Below the pieces are notes generated by a model, which saw nothing but the letters and a program-made list of their open reading frames with translations, was not told where the DNA came from and searched no databases. A program made the position numbers and the translations under genes. Below, piece by piece: positions 25,761 to 34,696 of a stretch of 64,000 nt of DNA; the stretch's first letter is position 1; the number at the start of each line of letters is the position of its first letter. Origin of the DNA: QHXW01 sp035297145 (GTDB lineage Bacteria > Acidobacteriota > Terriglobia > Bryobacterales > Bryobacteraceae); the NCBI GenBank assembly GCA_035297145.1, contig DATGZN010000109.1, positions 124,001 to 188,000 on the forward strand, read 5' to 3'.

Positions 25761-26521
25761 GCGCGACGCGCCTCGAGAACCTCGCTCAACAGGACGTCCA
25801 GCTTCCTCTCGGCCTTCCCGTCAGGTGTGAAGTGGATGCCGCACTCTTTGGCCGCATCCTGCTCCCACCACCAGCGTCCCGCGCGATCGTCTTCACCAGG
25901 CTGAACTGCCCGCGTGCACGGAGCACAGCCGATACTCCGATATCCGGCTTTGTAGAGCGGATGCATGGGGACATCGTGCTGGCGGATGTACGCGAGCACC
26001 TGCTCGTCACTCCAATCGGCCAGCGGACTGAGTTTCAGCTTGCCGCGCGCTGTTTCGAGCTTGCGCACATCCGCTCGCGAATCGTTGTGAGTGCGCCGCA
26101 GCCCCGTCACCCACGCGTCGAGCTCCCGCAGCTTGCGCTCGAGCGGCCGCACTTTGCGAATCTCGCAACACAGGTTCCGAAACGGAACCTCACGGTAAAA
26201 CAGGTTTGGGCCGTGCACAGCCACCATCGATTCGACCTCCGCCGCATCCGGTGAAACCGTTTCCACCGTGACACCGTAGCGCTCGCGGACCGTCTCCATC
26301 ATCTGGTACGTTTCTTCGGGAAGCCGCCCCGTGTCGAGAGTGAAAACGCGGACGCCTGGCGAGATGCGCGACGCGATATCGAGAATCACCATGCCTTCAG
26401 CCTGAAAGGCTGTGGCAATGGCGAGCGACCTTCCGAACTTAGCCAGTGCCCATTGCAGGATCTCGGCGGCGTCGGCTTGTTCCAGGCGATCGAGCTCCGC
26501 CAGTTCAGGCACCGCGTTCAC
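25757..26521 (-). CDS. cysH: Adenylylsulfate/phosphoadenylylsulfate reductase (Fe-S type)
   Basis: 254 residues from GTG 26521. The Cys pairs expected of a [4Fe-4S] APS reductase are visible: CC at 118-119 (RNLCCEIRKV) and CxxC at 199-202 (GCAPC), plus the catalytic Cys in KECGIHF near 227. LDTGRLPEETY and VTGLRRTHNDSR belong to the PAPS-reductase fold. The cluster cysteines suggest it can use APS directly, so the neighbouring APS kinase may supply PAPS mainly for sulfation. It starts 6 bp after the upstream exported-protein gene. Confidence 0.93.
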   Translation of the reverse strand: MNAVPELAELDRLEQADAAEILQWALAKFGRSLAIATAFQAEGMVILDIASRISPGVRVFTLDTGRLPEETYQMMETVRERYGVTVETVSPDAAEVESMVAVHGPNLFYREVPFRNLCCEIRKVRPLERKLRELDAWVTGLRRTHNDSRADVRKLETARGKLKLSPLADWSDEQVLAYIRQHDVPMHPLYKAGYRSIGCAPCTRAVQPGEDDRAGRWWWEQDAAKECGIHFTPDGKAERKLDVLLSEVLEARRA

Positions 26522-26527
26522 GCGCGC

Positions 26528-27157
26528 TCAGCCCTCATACTTGCCCACCAGGATGATGGAAACGGGGGTATCGCCGATCTTGACAGTCAGTGCCCAGTCG
26601 TTGCTGTCGCCCTGTTTTGCAAAGCCGAGAGGATCGCTCGCGCCCGCGCCCCAGATGCTCAACACGGCTGGATGCGGCGTCCCGGAAGCTTTGCGGCTCA
26701 TGGCAACCAGTGCGTCGAAATTCGGAGTGGCGTTGGCGTCTTTGTCTTCAGCGGCGGGCGTCATGAGCACGAAATCGCGCTGTGGGGCCGCGCCTTGATG
26801 ATCGCCGTTGACCGGAATCAGGCTGTAACGTAGCGTGTAGACTCCGGGTTTGATCACTTGGCCGCGCCGATCCGCCCCCTGGCCTGGAAAACGAATAGCG
26901 CCGAGCAATGCGCCTTGCGGCACTGCACCGAGTGTTACATTCTGATCGCTCGCTGACGCTCCCGATGGCAGCTTTGTGACAAACCACACTTCGCAAACGA
27001 CCGTACCGCCGCCGGAGAGTATCTTCGTGCCCTGTTGCTGTAGTGCCTGGCTGATGGCGGGCGCGAGTTCCGATGGCGGAGCTCCTGCCGAATCGGTTTT
27101 ATACTGAGCGAGCAGGCTGCCCGCAGCCATGAGGAAAACCAGAGCTGGTTTGCGCAT
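26528..27157 (-). CDS. Exported hypothetical protein
   Basis: About 209 residues from ATG 27157, giving a signal peptide (MRKPALVFLMAAGSLLAQYK); ATG 27172 is an alternative. I recognise no family with confidence. Visible segments include FPGQGADRRGQVIKPGVYTLRYSLIP-type text in the middle and DWALTVKIGDTPVSIILVGK at the end, suggesting a beta-rich periplasmic domain. It lies immediately upstream of cysH (6 bp) and may share its transcript, though it has no evident link to sulfur. Confidence 0.7.
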   Translation of the reverse strand: MRKPALVFLMAAGSLLAQYKTDSAGAPPSELAPAISQALQQQGTKILSGGGTVVCEVWFVTKLPSGASASDQNVTLGAVPQGALLGAIRFPGQGADRRGQVIKPGVYTLRYSLIPVNGDHQGAAPQRDFVLMTPAAEDKDANATPNFDALVAMSRKASGTPHPAVLSIWGAGASDPLGFAKQGDSNDWALTVKIGDTPVSIILVGKYEG

Positions 27158-27205
27158 AAGCGTTGTAACCATTTTAGATGGCGATCAAGAATGTCGGGAT
27201 TCGGC

Positions 27206-27281
27206 TGGAGCGGGAGACGGGATTCGAACCCGCGACATCGACCTTGGCAAGGTCGCACTCTACCAACTGAGTTACTCCCGC
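27206..27281 (-). tRNA. tRNA-Gly (anticodon GCC), CCA encoded
   Basis: The acceptor stem pairs GCGGGAG with CTCCCGC. D-arm TAACTCAGTTGGTAGAG, anticodon stem-loop GACCTTGCCAAGGTC with anticodon GCC, T-arm with GGGTTCGAATCCC. Discriminator T and CCA are encoded (27206-27209). Confidence 0.94.
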
Positions 27282-27560
27282 TCGTTTGAGACCCTCATTG
27301 TCCTTCAGTAGTAACGCAACTGTCAAACCAACCGAGCGGGCGATGCGCGAAGTCATCGAAGCGTTTCAAGCGAAAGCATTTATAATGTTGTATCCAACTT
27401 GTGCAGATGTGCTAGACTGTCATTTCCGTTTGGGGGAGCACAACCGGGCGGAACACACAGAACTTCTTCCCTCCAGCTTGGAAAGAGAGTGAATTTTAGG
27501 TTTTCCGCTTTCTGTGGAAAAGTTGTGCGAAATCTGTGCTCAAAGTAGCGCGCGCGTTCG
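27282..27560. other. Upstream region of dnaA, possible part of oriC
   Basis: 279 bp without a gene. It has a -10-like TATAAT at 27381-27386 with no matching -35, several TTGTGC words, and a DnaA-box-like TGTGGAAAA at 27512-27520 (complement TTTTCCACA, one mismatch from TTATCCACA). A dnaA promoter must lie here. An origin element is plausible but box density is low. Confidence 0.45.
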
Positions 27561-28868
27561 ATGAATCCTTGGGATCAAATCAAACAACAACTGGAAGCCA
27601 CGCTGAGCGTGGAAAGCTATGGTACCTGGGTGAGCCAGACCAGATTTGGCCAGCTCGCCGGCGGCGTTTTGCGGGTATTAGTACCGAATGCCGAAAGCAA
27701 GACCTGTATGGAGACCGCGTATGCCAATCAAGTGGGTGCGATTATTCGCCGGCTCAATCTTCCTATCCAGGCTGTATTGTACGAATCGGCCAAGCTCATG
27801 AAGGAGAGCACGGTTGCCACGGATGAACGGGAGCCGGAGTTTGAAGCGCCTGCTGCTCAGCTTAATCCGCGGTTCACATTCGATACATTCGTGGTTGGCG
27901 CATGTAATCAGTTCGCTCATGCCGCGGCACGCTCGGTAGCCACCAATCCGTCACACAGCTACAATCCCCTGTTCATCTACGGCGGTGTCGGCATGGGAAA
28001 AACGCACCTGATGCACGCCATCGGACGCTCACTGATGAGCAATAGCGCCGGAATGCGCATTATCTACACGTCGAGTGAGCGCTTCACTAACGAGGTGGTG
28101 TCGGGAATCCGGCTGGAGCGTATGCCGCAGCTCCGGCAGCGCTACCGCTCGGCCGATGTACTGCTGATTGACGATATCCAATTGCTGGGCAACAAGGAGC
28201 GCACGCAGGAGGAGTTCTTCCATACGTTCAACGAGCTGCACGACAACCAGAAGCAGATCGTGATTTCTAGTGATTCTCCTCCAAAAGACATTCCAGGCCT
28301 GCTCGAACGGCTTCGTTCCCGCTTTGAGTGGGGCTTAATGGCAGATATTCAGCCGCCGGACCTTGAAACCAAAATGGCGATCCTGGACAAGAAGGCCGAG
28401 TTGGAAGGGGTCCATCTGCCTGCAGAAGTTCGCACCTTCATCGCGACCAAGACAAAATCAAATGTTCGCGAGTTGGAGGGCGCACTCGTCAAGTTGATGG
28501 CGTATTCGTCGCTGACCGGTGCACACATCAATCTCGTGATGGCACAGCAGGTTTTGAAACACCTGACCCACGCGCAAGACCGCCGTGTGACGATTGATTC
28601 TATCCAAAAAGCAGTAGCGGAAAAGTATGGGATCAAGCAGTCACAGCTCAAGGAAAAAAGTAACACCAAAACCATCGTGGTACCCCGCCAGGTTGCTATG
28701 TACCTGGTAAAAGAGCTGACTACAGCATCGCTTCCCGAGATCGGCCGGGCCTTCGGTGGTAAACATCATACGACCGTCATTCACTCCATTGGCAAAATCG
28801 AGCGCTTACGGCAGGCCGACCCGGATTTAAACAGGCTGCTACACAGCCTAATGGACTCATTACAATGA
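27561..28868 (+). CDS. dnaA: Chromosomal replication initiator DnaA
   Basis: 435 residues, ATG at 27561. Domain I begins MNPWDQIKQQLEATLS. The AAA+ domain has Walker A GGVGMGKTH near 141-149, Walker B LLIDDIQLL, and sensor motifs. Domain IV has the DNA-binding helix-turn-helix with the DnaA signature GRAFGGKHHTTVIHSI. Domain II is short. It opens DNA at the origin by ATP-dependent oligomerisation. A perfect DnaA box lies 12 bp after its stop, and dnaN follows. Confidence 0.98.
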   Translation: MNPWDQIKQQLEATLSVESYGTWVSQTRFGQLAGGVLRVLVPNAESKTCMETAYANQVGAIIRRLNLPIQAVLYESAKLMKESTVATDEREPEFEAPAAQLNPRFTFDTFVVGACNQFAHAAARSVATNPSHSYNPLFIYGGVGMGKTHLMHAIGRSLMSNSAGMRIIYTSSERFTNEVVSGIRLERMPQLRQRYRSADVLLIDDIQLLGNKERTQEEFFHTFNELHDNQKQIVISSDSPPKDIPGLLERLRSRFEWGLMADIQPPDLETKMAILDKKAELEGVHLPAEVRTFIATKTKSNVRELEGALVKLMAYSSLTGAHINLVMAQQVLKHLTHAQDRRVTIDSIQKAVAEKYGIKQSQLKEKSNTKTIVVPRQVAMYLVKELTTASLPEIGRAFGGKHHTTVIHSIGKIERLRQADPDLNRLLHSLMDSLQ

Positions 28869-29103
28869 GTTTATACATATTATCCACAGACCCCACTCAA
28901 TTTTGGCTGCGGAATTATGTGGACCGTTGCCTTCAAGACCGCATTTTCCTCCCCCATAAACGTTGTTTGCACACGTATCCTGAGCAGGAAGTTCTAGAAT
29001 TTTGTATAATTTAGGTAGAATTCAACATTTCGACAGACCCCATGAATACGGTTCTTCTTAGGTAAGAATCTGTGTCAACTCATTAGAAGAGGAGTTCTGC
29101 CCA
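28869..29103. other. dnaA-dnaN intergenic region, candidate oriC
   Basis: 235 bp, AT-richer than the surroundings. It holds one perfect DnaA box TTATCCACA at 28880-28888 and a TATAAT at 29005-29010, with TTTATACATATTATCC just before the box as an AT-rich tract. Bacterial origins often lie beside dnaA or in the dnaA-dnaN gap. Only one exact box is visible, so a functional origin here is a hypothesis. Confidence 0.5.
28880..28888 (+). promoter_or_regulatory. Perfect DnaA box
   Basis: TTATCCACA, identical to the consensus R-type DnaA box, 12 bp downstream of the dnaA stop. Confidence 0.7.
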
Positions 29104-30222
29104 ATGGAATTCACGGTTAGCAAGAATGATCTAGTGCGGGAGCTGGGTCTTTCCCAGGGTGTGGTGGAGAAGAAGACCACCATTCCGATCCTGTCTAATG
29201 TGCTCATTGAGGCGCAGGGAGACAGGATTATTCTGACCGCAACAGACTTGGAATTGGGGATTCGATGTTCCTGTCCCGCGAAAGTGAAGAAAGAAGGGGC
29301 GGGGACGATACCGGCGAAAAAGCTCCTCGACTATACGCGGTTACTCCCGGATGTGGATCTTAGCTTGAAGTTCCTGGAGAATCATTGGGCAAATATCACA
29401 TGTGGAAGGTCGCGGACCAAGATCGCGGGAATGTCGCGGGAAAGCTTTCCTGAGTTGCCGCAGATGCCGGAGCCGATTTCCGAGATTCCTGTTGGCTTGC
29501 TGGCTTCGATGATTTCACGTACCTCATTTGCCATCTCGATGGAGGAATCGCGCTTTACTCTAAATGGAGCTTTGTTGCTATTGGGTAGTGGCGGAATGAC
29601 GATGGTGGCAACTGACGGCCACCGATTGGCGTACGTCGAAAGTCCCATGACGGCCAACGGTGGTTCACTTTCTGATTTTCGTGCATTGATTCCGAAAAAA
29701 GCAATGGGTGAGATCGTCAAACTGGCTGAGCTGAGTGCGCCGGAGGCGAAGTTGGTTTTTGCCGGCGACGACAATCATCTGTTTTTCCAGTTCGGCGAGC
29801 GGCTACTGATTACCCGGAAGCTAACGGGGAACTTCCCGGATTATGAGCGCGTTCTACCGAAGGACAACACCAATATCGCCAAACTGAAGAAGGAGGAGAT
29901 TCGTTCGGCAATTGAGCGTGTCGCACAATTTGCGGATGAGCGCTCGCGGGCGATTCGAGTGCAGTTTGGCCAGGGCGAGGTCAAGGTTTTCTCTTCATCC
30001 GTGGAGACGGGAGAGAGCGAGGAAAGTGTACCTGGCGAATATGCCGGTCCTGACCTCGAGATCGGATTTAATGCCCAGTACCTGCTCGATTTTCTTCGTG
30101 CCATTCAGCAGGATGATGTTTCATTTGCTTTGAAGGATCAAAAAAGCGCCGGCGAGCTGCGACCTGGCGGCGAAGAAAGCAAGGATCACTACCGCTATGT
30201 AGTGATGCCTATGCGTATCTGA
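29104..30222 (+). CDS. dnaN: DNA polymerase III beta sliding clamp
   Basis: 372 residues, ATG 29104 preceded by AGAGGAG ten bases upstream. The three-domain clamp architecture is evident: MEFTVSKNDLVRELGLSQGV, TIPILSNVLIEA, ATDLELGI at the start; TDGHRLAYVESP in the middle; and the C-terminal YRYVVMPMRI ending, which forms part of the clamp's peptide-binding pocket. It tethers polymerase III (dnaE is at 58171-61635). It lies between dnaA and gyrB, with 27 bp to gyrB and no recF. Confidence 0.97.
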   Translation: MEFTVSKNDLVRELGLSQGVVEKKTTIPILSNVLIEAQGDRIILTATDLELGIRCSCPAKVKKEGAGTIPAKKLLDYTRLLPDVDLSLKFLENHWANITCGRSRTKIAGMSRESFPELPQMPEPISEIPVGLLASMISRTSFAISMEESRFTLNGALLLLGSGGMTMVATDGHRLAYVESPMTANGGSLSDFRALIPKKAMGEIVKLAELSAPEAKLVFAGDDNHLFFQFGERLLITRKLTGNFPDYERVLPKDNTNIAKLKKEEIRSAIERVAQFADERSRAIRVQFGQGEVKVFSSSVETGESEESVPGEYAGPDLEIGFNAQYLLDFLRAIQQDDVSFALKDQKSAGELRPGGEESKDHYRYVVMPMRI

Positions 30223-30249
30223 CATCCAACGTAGTAATTCAGTGAACCT

Positions 30250-32724
30250 ATGGCTAACCATGTAATGCCTCCGCCCGGGGATGAACCGAGCCGGAGCGAA
30301 ACTTACGATTCCACAAGTATCAAGGTTTTGGAAGGCCTGGAGGCGGTGCGCCTTCGGCCAGCAATGTATATCGGCTCGACGGGCGAGATGGGCTTGCACC
30401 ACCTCGTCTATGAAGTCGTCGATAACTCGGTAGACGAGGCTCTGGCGGGCTATGCGACGCAGGTTGACGTGACCATCCACCTGGATAATTCCGTCACCGT
30501 CGTGGACAACGGGCGCGGTATTCCGGTCGACATCAAAGAAGAGTTTGGCATATCCGCGGCTGAGATCGTCATGACGAAGCTCCACGCGGGCGGCAAGTTT
30601 GATTCCAATAGCTACAAAGTGTCCGGTGGATTGCACGGAGTCGGAGTTAGTTGCGTTAACGCACTCTCCGAACGCTTGGAACTGGAAGTCTGGCGCCCCG
30701 AGGGCGATAGCGGGCCGAGCTATACGTGGCAGCAGGAGTACGCATGCGGGATTCCCAAAAGCCCGCTGGTTAAGACAGGCAAAGCAGGCCGTAAAACCGG
30801 TACGCGGGTGACGTTCAAACCGGATCCCACCATCATGGAGGTCACCAAGTTCAACTACGATACGCTTGCCCAGCGTCTTCGCGAGCTTGCCTTCCTGAAC
30901 AAAGGCCTCAAGATTACACTCGTCGATGAGCGTGAAGATCCCGTCAAATCGCATGAGTTTCTTTACAGCGGCGGAATCGCGGAGTTCATCAAGCACCTGA
31001 ACCGCGGCAAGTCCGTGCTGCACGACAAGCCTATCTACTTCGAGGGGCAAAAAGAGCTGCCTAACGGCGGCATGCTCACCATGGAAGTCGCCATGCAGTA
31101 CAACGACGGCTACTCCGAAAACGTCTTCAGCTTCGCCAATAACATCAACACTGTCGACGGCGGGTCGCACTTGAGCGGATTCCGCAGCGCTCTGACCCGC
31201 ACCATCAACTTCTACGGCCAGCAGGCAGGCCTGTTCAAGGATGTGAAGGAGAATCTGAGCGGCGACGACGTGCGCGAAGGCTTGACCGCCGTTGTCAGCG
31301 TGAAGCTTCCACAGCCACAATTCGAAGGCCAGACCAAGGGCAAGCTAAACAGCGACATTCAAGGCCAGATGGCGCAGTTTGTAAACACGGGCTTGGGGGA
31401 GTACTTCGATAAGAACTCGTCCGTGATGCGCAAGATCGTATCCAAGTGCATCGACGCCGCGCGTGCCCGGGAAGCCGCGCGGAAAGCTCGGGATCTGACG
31501 CGGCGCAAAGGCGCGCTCGATTCCGGCGGCCTGCCGGGCAAGCTGGCCGATTGCCAGGAGAAAGACCCGGAGCGCTGCGAGCTATTTCTGGTGGAGGGTG
31601 AATCGGCCGGCGGTACCGCCAAACAAGGCCGCGACCGCCGCTTCCAGGCCATCCTGCCGCTCAAAGGCAAGATTCTCAACGTGGAAAAAGCGCGCTACGA
31701 CAAGATGCTTGGCCACGAAGAGATTCGCGCGCTGATCACCGCCATCGGAACCGGAATCGGCAAAGACGATTTCGACGTAACCAAGCTGCGCTACAGCAAG
31801 ATCATCATCATGACCGACGCGGACGTGGATGGCTCACACATCCGAACACTGCTGCTGACTTTTTTCTTCCGCCACATGCAGGAATTGATCTTGCGCGGCA
31901 ACGTGTTCATCGCGCAGCCGCCGCTCTACCGCATCAAGAAAGGCAAGAGCGAGAAATATATCAAAGACGAGAAGGAATACACGCGCGAGATCATGCGCCG
32001 CGCCACCGAGAATCTGGTGCTCGAATTCGGCAAGAACGGGAACGGTGCAAAGGCGAGCATCGAATCCGGCGAGCTACGTAGTTTCCTCATGAATCTCGAT
32101 GAGTTCGACCAGATCTTCGGCAAGGTCGAGCGCAAACTGCGCGACGCGCGCGTGGTGGAAGTGATCGCCAACCCCGCCCTGCATATCGATACCAAGGCCG
32201 ATTTTGCAGAGAAGAGCAATCTCGAGCAGGTGATCGCGGGTCTCAAGGCGGTGCAGATCAAGCCGGAGCTGAAGCAGGATGAAGAGCACTCTGCCTGGTC
32301 CGTCAGCTATCACGATTCGACCAACGCCGAGCGTCAGATCGGCCTGGAGCTAGCCGCGCGGCCGGAGTACAAGCGTTTGCGGTCGCTTGCCAAGCAGATT
32401 GCGCGCTACAACGAGCCGCCGTTCACCGTGGTGAAGAGCGAGCATCGCGAAACGCAAACCAACTGGCGCGACCTACTGGTCTTCGTGAAGAACGAGGGCA
32501 AGAGAGATTCATCGGTGCAGCGCTACAAGGGCCTGGGCGAGATGAACGCCGACCAGCTCGCCGAAACCACCATGAACCCCGAGAAACGGACGCTGCTGAA
32601 AGTGCGCCTCGATGACGCCGTGGAAAGCGAAGAGATCTTCTCGACGCTGATGGGCGAAGACGTCGAAGCCCGGCGCAAGTTCATCGAAGAAAACGCGCTC
32701 GAAGTGAAGAACCTGGACGTTTAG
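30250..32724 (+). CDS. gyrB: DNA gyrase subunit B
   Basis: 824 residues. GHKL ATPase motifs: VDNSVDEALAG, VVDNGRGIPVD, GGLHGVGVSCVNALS. The TOPRIM domain carries LVEGESAGGTAKQGRDR, with Glu where many gyrases have Asp in the next position, and the metal motif MTDADVDGSHIRTLLLTFF. The C-terminal PEKRTLLKV region near the end interacts with GyrA. An insert of charged sequence between the TOPRIM parts is normal for longer GyrBs. It introduces negative supercoils with GyrA (not in window). It ends 6 bp from the convergent methyltransferase stop. Confidence 0.97.
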   Translation: MANHVMPPPGDEPSRSETYDSTSIKVLEGLEAVRLRPAMYIGSTGEMGLHHLVYEVVDNSVDEALAGYATQVDVTIHLDNSVTVVDNGRGIPVDIKEEFGISAAEIVMTKLHAGGKFDSNSYKVSGGLHGVGVSCVNALSERLELEVWRPEGDSGPSYTWQQEYACGIPKSPLVKTGKAGRKTGTRVTFKPDPTIMEVTKFNYDTLAQRLRELAFLNKGLKITLVDEREDPVKSHEFLYSGGIAEFIKHLNRGKSVLHDKPIYFEGQKELPNGGMLTMEVAMQYNDGYSENVFSFANNINTVDGGSHLSGFRSALTRTINFYGQQAGLFKDVKENLSGDDVREGLTAVVSVKLPQPQFEGQTKGKLNSDIQGQMAQFVNTGLGEYFDKNSSVMRKIVSKCIDAARAREAARKARDLTRRKGALDSGGLPGKLADCQEKDPERCELFLVEGESAGGTAKQGRDRRFQAILPLKGKILNVEKARYDKMLGHEEIRALITAIGTGIGKDDFDVTKLRYSKIIIMTDADVDGSHIRTLLLTFFFRHMQELILRGNVFIAQPPLYRIKKGKSEKYIKDEKEYTREIMRRATENLVLEFGKNGNGAKASIESGELRSFLMNLDEFDQIFGKVERKLRDARVVEVIANPALHIDTKADFAEKSNLEQVIAGLKAVQIKPELKQDEEHSAWSVSYHDSTNAERQIGLELAARPEYKRLRSLAKQIARYNEPPFTVVKSEHRETQTNWRDLLVFVKNEGKRDSSVQRYKGLGEMNADQLAETTMNPEKRTLLKVRLDDAVESEEIFSTLMGEDVEARRKFIEENALEVKNLDV

Positions 32725-32730
32725 CGGGAT

Positions 32731-33600
32731 TTATCCGCGCGCAAACCTGTGCACTCCGGTGGGATCGTCTGGCGGGAATGCCGGCGGCCCGCCCGGTCGC
32801 GGGTTGTTGCTCATCATGCGCTGAATCCGCTCCGCTGCAAACGCCATATCGGCGATATAGCTTCGGCGCGCCTCGGTGATCCAGCCGTGCCGGTGGAGGC
32901 AGTCGAGAATCTGCTCGCCTTCGAGAGAATCGGGCGCCTGCACCTTGCGCACTGGCCGCATCGGATCCACAGTCCTATCTGTAGTGATCGCTTTCGCAAA
33001 CGCGGTCGTCGTGATATCGCTCATCCAGTGCGCGACGCCGCTCTCCTGCCAGGCTTCGGCAGCCAACGCTTCCACCGTTGCAGCCGGCAAATACATCAGC
33101 AGGCCTTCCGTGATCATGAGCGCCGGGGCGGGTCCTGCGGCCGTGTAGATGGTGCGCCGTTGCTCTGCGTCGGTCAGGTCCGCCGCCAGACGCTCGCGGC
33201 GGCATCGGGGTGTCGCCGCTATCAGCGCGTCCTTGTAATTCAGCACGTCCGCGAAATCGACTTCGATCCACCGCAGGTCCGCCGGGAGTTCGAGCCGCCA
33301 CGGCCGCGTATCAAGACCGCAGCCCACACTGAGAACCGTCGCAATCGGGTTGGATGCAAGCGCCTCCAACAGCAACTCATCCATAAAATGGCTGCGTACG
33401 CCTATACCGAAGCGCATCAGTTCGGGGTGCGGTAGCCCCCGGAAAATCGCCATACCGCGCTCGCCCGCCAACCGCGCCGCAAATGGATCGTGCACGAAGC
33501 CGTCCGGGGACTCGGATTCGAGCGCCCGGCACGCGGCTACCATCAGGGCTGTGTCGCTGACATGCGTGATTTCGCCATGTGATGGGGACATGCCATCCAT
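32731..33600 (-). CDS. SAM-dependent methyltransferase, LCM/TIGR00027 family
   Basis: 289 residues from ATG 33600, six bases after GGAAG. ATVLSVGCGLDTRPWRLELP is the SAM-binding signature of the leucine-carboxyl-methyltransferase-like family; WIEVDFADVLNYKDALI and ALMITEGLLMYLPAATV are the other characteristic segments. Actinobacterial and acidobacterial members methylate small molecules such as polyketides; the acceptor here is unknown. It is convergent with gyrB. Confidence 0.9.
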   Translation of the reverse strand: MDGMSPSHGEITHVSDTALMVAACRALESESPDGFVHDPFAARLAGERGMAIFRGLPHPELMRFGIGVRSHFMDELLLEALASNPIATVLSVGCGLDTRPWRLELPADLRWIEVDFADVLNYKDALIAATPRCRRERLAADLTDAEQRRTIYTAAGPAPALMITEGLLMYLPAATVEALAAEAWQESGVAHWMSDITTTAFAKAITTDRTVDPMRPVRKVQAPDSLEGEQILDCLHRHGWITEARRSYIADMAFAAERIQRMMSNNPRPGGPPAFPPDDPTGVHRFARG

Positions 33601-33637
33601 TATCTACTTCCGGCTGGTTACTGAAGCAGGTGTGGTT

Positions 33638-34135
33638 TCAGCTCGCACTCTTCGTCCCGGCGGCCTTCTTCGTTCCTTCCATATCCTTCGCCAACGAATC
33701 CAAGTCCTCCTTGCTAGGCTCATGCACGCCCGTTCGCTCGGTCATGCTGAACCAGTTGCCGGAGTTGTCCTTGAGTAGCGCTTCAATGCCGTAGAAGCGC
33801 TCCACCGGGGGTTGCGAGAACTCGACGCCTTTGGCCTTGAGCTCTTCGTAGGTTTTCTTGCAGTCGGCGGTCTCGAGCACACCGCTGCCGAGCACACCCT
33901 TGCGGACCAGCGTGCGCAGCGTTTCCGTGGTTTCGGCGTCCCATTTCGGATTGTTGGTCGCCATGAGCACGATTTCGAGATCCGGCTGGCCCTTGGGCGC
34001 GACTGTCAGCCAGCGGAAGCCGTTGTCCATGGTTGCGTCCGTTTTGAGCTCGAAACCGAGCTTGTTGACGTAGAAATCCTTTGCGGCATCCTGATCCAGA
34101 ACATAGATGGTTACGTGGGAAAGGCGTTGAATCAT
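33638..34135 (-). CDS. VOC-superfamily (glyoxalase-like) protein
   Basis: 165 residues from ATG 34135, nine bases after GGAG. A longer upstream frame to 34390 runs through non-coding and AraC-gene sequence and is rejected. It opens MIQRLSHVTIYVLDQDAAKD, the VOC beta-alpha-beta start, and has two repeats ending in LLKDNSGNWFSMTE, where the Glu is the metal-ligand position. The Lys-rich C-terminal tail (AKDMEGTKKAAGTKSAS) is unstructured. The AraC regulator is encoded 74 bp upstream on the same strand and may control it. Confidence 0.85.
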   Translation of the reverse strand: MIQRLSHVTIYVLDQDAAKDFYVNKLGFELKTDATMDNGFRWLTVAPKGQPDLEIVLMATNNPKWDAETTETLRTLVRKGVLGSGVLETADCKKTYEELKAKGVEFSQPPVERFYGIEALLKDNSGNWFSMTERTGVHEPSKEDLDSLAKDMEGTKKAAGTKSAS

Positions 34136-34209
34136 TTGTTTTGTTCTCCGGGAAACAGATTCCCATAGTGCGGGCTGGGCGCGCTTCTCAAATCTTGCGG
34201 TTTGGCGAT

Positions 34210-34683
34210 TTAGAACGGCCGTGCGCCGAAGTTCATCAGAAAGCAAGTTGGAACAAAACGGTGAATCGCCAGCGCAGGCACTGGGAAGATGCGGCGGATG
34301 GCGCGCCGGTACTCGGCTGGGGACTGTCCCACCACCGAGCGGAACAGAGTGCTGAACGATCCCAGGCTCTCGTATCCCACCGACAGGCAAACTTCCGTCA
34401 CGGGGAGATGGTCACGGGCCAATAGTTGTTTGGCGTGGTCGATCCGCCGGCGCCGCACAAACTCGTGGGGTGTTTCGCCAAAGGCGCGCGCAAACATGCG
34501 GTGGTAGTGGAACGGCGATAGACAGGCCACCGCGGCGGCGTCATCCAGCCGCACAGGCTGGTCGATGCTCGCGGCCAGGAAGTCACGCGAGCGGCACAAT
34601 CGCGCGAATGTTTCCTCCTTCACCAGCGGGCCCAGGCGGTGAGCGGCGGTGTAGAGCAGGGGATGCTGCGGCTGCACCGTCAC
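34210..34683 (-). CDS. AraC-family transcriptional regulator (short, DNA-binding domain)
   Basis: 157 residues. Two helix-turn-helix motifs typical of AraC/XylS: LDDAAAVACLSPFHYHRMFA and VTEVCLSVGYESLGSFSTLF, followed by GQSPAEYRRA. There is little room (~35 residues) for an effector domain at the N-terminus, so it may respond to dimerisation or be a stand-alone domain. It lies upstream of the VOC protein in the same direction; regulation of that gene is a reasonable guess. Confidence 0.9.
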   Translation of the reverse strand: MTVQPQHPLLYTAAHRLGPLVKEETFARLCRSRDFLAASIDQPVRLDDAAAVACLSPFHYHRMFARAFGETPHEFVRRRRIDHAKQLLARDHLPVTEVCLSVGYESLGSFSTLFRSVVGQSPAEYRRAIRRIFPVPALAIHRFVPTCFLMNFGARPF

Positions 34684-34696
34684 AGGTTAACACGCC

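Noticed and set aside
29005..29010. TATAAT as a firm dnaN promoter
   Set aside because: No reasonable -35 hexamer at 16-18 bp upstream; kept only as a note in the intergenic entry.
32722..32745. Small stem GCGG/CCGC between gyrB and the convergent methyltransferase
   Set aside because: Only four pairs and no U-tract; too weak to call a terminator.
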